Shown: positions 63,845-64,000 of the stretch, piece after piece
How positions within the stretch are numbered: position 1 is the first letter of the stretch
Layout of the letters: each line of letters starts with the position of its first letter
Source of the DNA: Siderastrea siderea
Lineage: Eukaryota > Cnidaria > Anthozoa > Scleractinia > Rhizangiidae
Length of the DNA stretch: 64,000 nucleotides
Reading direction: 5' to 3'
Assembly (NCBI GenBank): GCA_964030785.1
Contig: OZ034968.1
Location: forward strand, 63,499,399-63,563,398
Translations under genes and position numbers: made by a program
The notes under the pieces: model-generated
Databases searched by the model: none
What the model was told of the DNA's origin: nothing
What the model saw: only the letters and a program-made list of their open reading frames with translations

Positions 63845-64000
63845 GTAAACAAACCACTGGTTTAAAAAGGGTTGGCAATGGGACTCTTTGGTTATACAGT
63901 GTATTATAGAAGTATCTATCTGCACGTGCATTTAATGGTAGTTGAGTACGTACTCAGCAACAAGCCACAGTTTGATCCCAGAGAAGTTCTCTCCAAGCTT
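63845..64000. other. Ferlin B intron at the window end
   Basis: Starts with a GTAAAC donor. No further exon was recognised before the window ends. Confidence 0.5.

Larger units (their letters stand above)
60680..62975. mobile_element. PIF/Harbinger DNA transposon
   Basis: Terminal inverted repeats GGGCCGGTTATTTAAA and TTTAAATAACCGGCCC, with AAT duplicated at both sides (60677-60679 and 62976-62978), the 3-bp type expected of Harbingers. It carries a transposase on the + strand and the remains of a Myb/SANT-like gene on the - strand. It sits in ferlin B intron 60016-63243. Confidence 0.92.

Overview
The window is animal nuclear DNA and fits a cnidarian, probably a reef coral or other anthozoan. 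Genes are split into many short exons with GT-AG introns. The introns carry MITEs, a tRNA-derived SINE, LINE fragments and a PIF/Harbinger transposon, and the host proteins are ferlins. The species assignment is inference; no species marker is visible.

Two ferlin genes lie head to tail on the + strand. Ferlin A (exons from 405 to 22571) supplies its last ~1006 residues: end of the DysF region, C2D to C2G and a C-terminal membrane anchor. Ferlin B begins at about 30327 with a proline-rich segment in place of a visible C2A domain. It continues through C2B, FerI and C2C and leaves the window after 63844. Exon phases are consistent through both genes. The 7.7 kb between them holds decayed satellite units, a SINE, a microsatellite, MITEs and one possible orphan exon.

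One intron of ferlin B (38534-56820) contains a complete 17,895-bp Polinton/Maverick (adintovirus-like) element at 38847-56741. It has a perfect 6-bp target duplication (GTCGAT), 491-bp terminal inverted repeats that look identical, and about 18 genes, nearly all intact. They encode a PolB-like/SF1 helicase/GIY-YIG fusion, a chromodomain integrase, a PLA2-domain protein, an adenain-like protease, a likely major capsid protein, a penton-like protein, a PPxY protein, an FtsK/HerA packaging ATPase, a phage-like fibre, a membrane protein and a VLTF3-like transcription factor. The gene set looks like an integrated virus of recent origin.

The element seems to carry its own expression programme. Virion genes start just downstream of a TCTAA(A)C motif with an AT-rich spacer. 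The polymerase side uses a different TACTATAGTA motif, and a VLTF3-like factor is encoded. The integrase overlaps the PLA2 gene in the -1 frame exactly where an in-frame A AAA AAC heptamer, a 7-nt spacer and a 14-bp stem occur. This suggests a gag-pol-like programmed frameshift and is the most striking observation here.

After the element, ferlin B introns carry a 0.6-kb MITE, a diverged minisatellite and a 2.3-kb Harbinger transposon with a frameshifted transposase.
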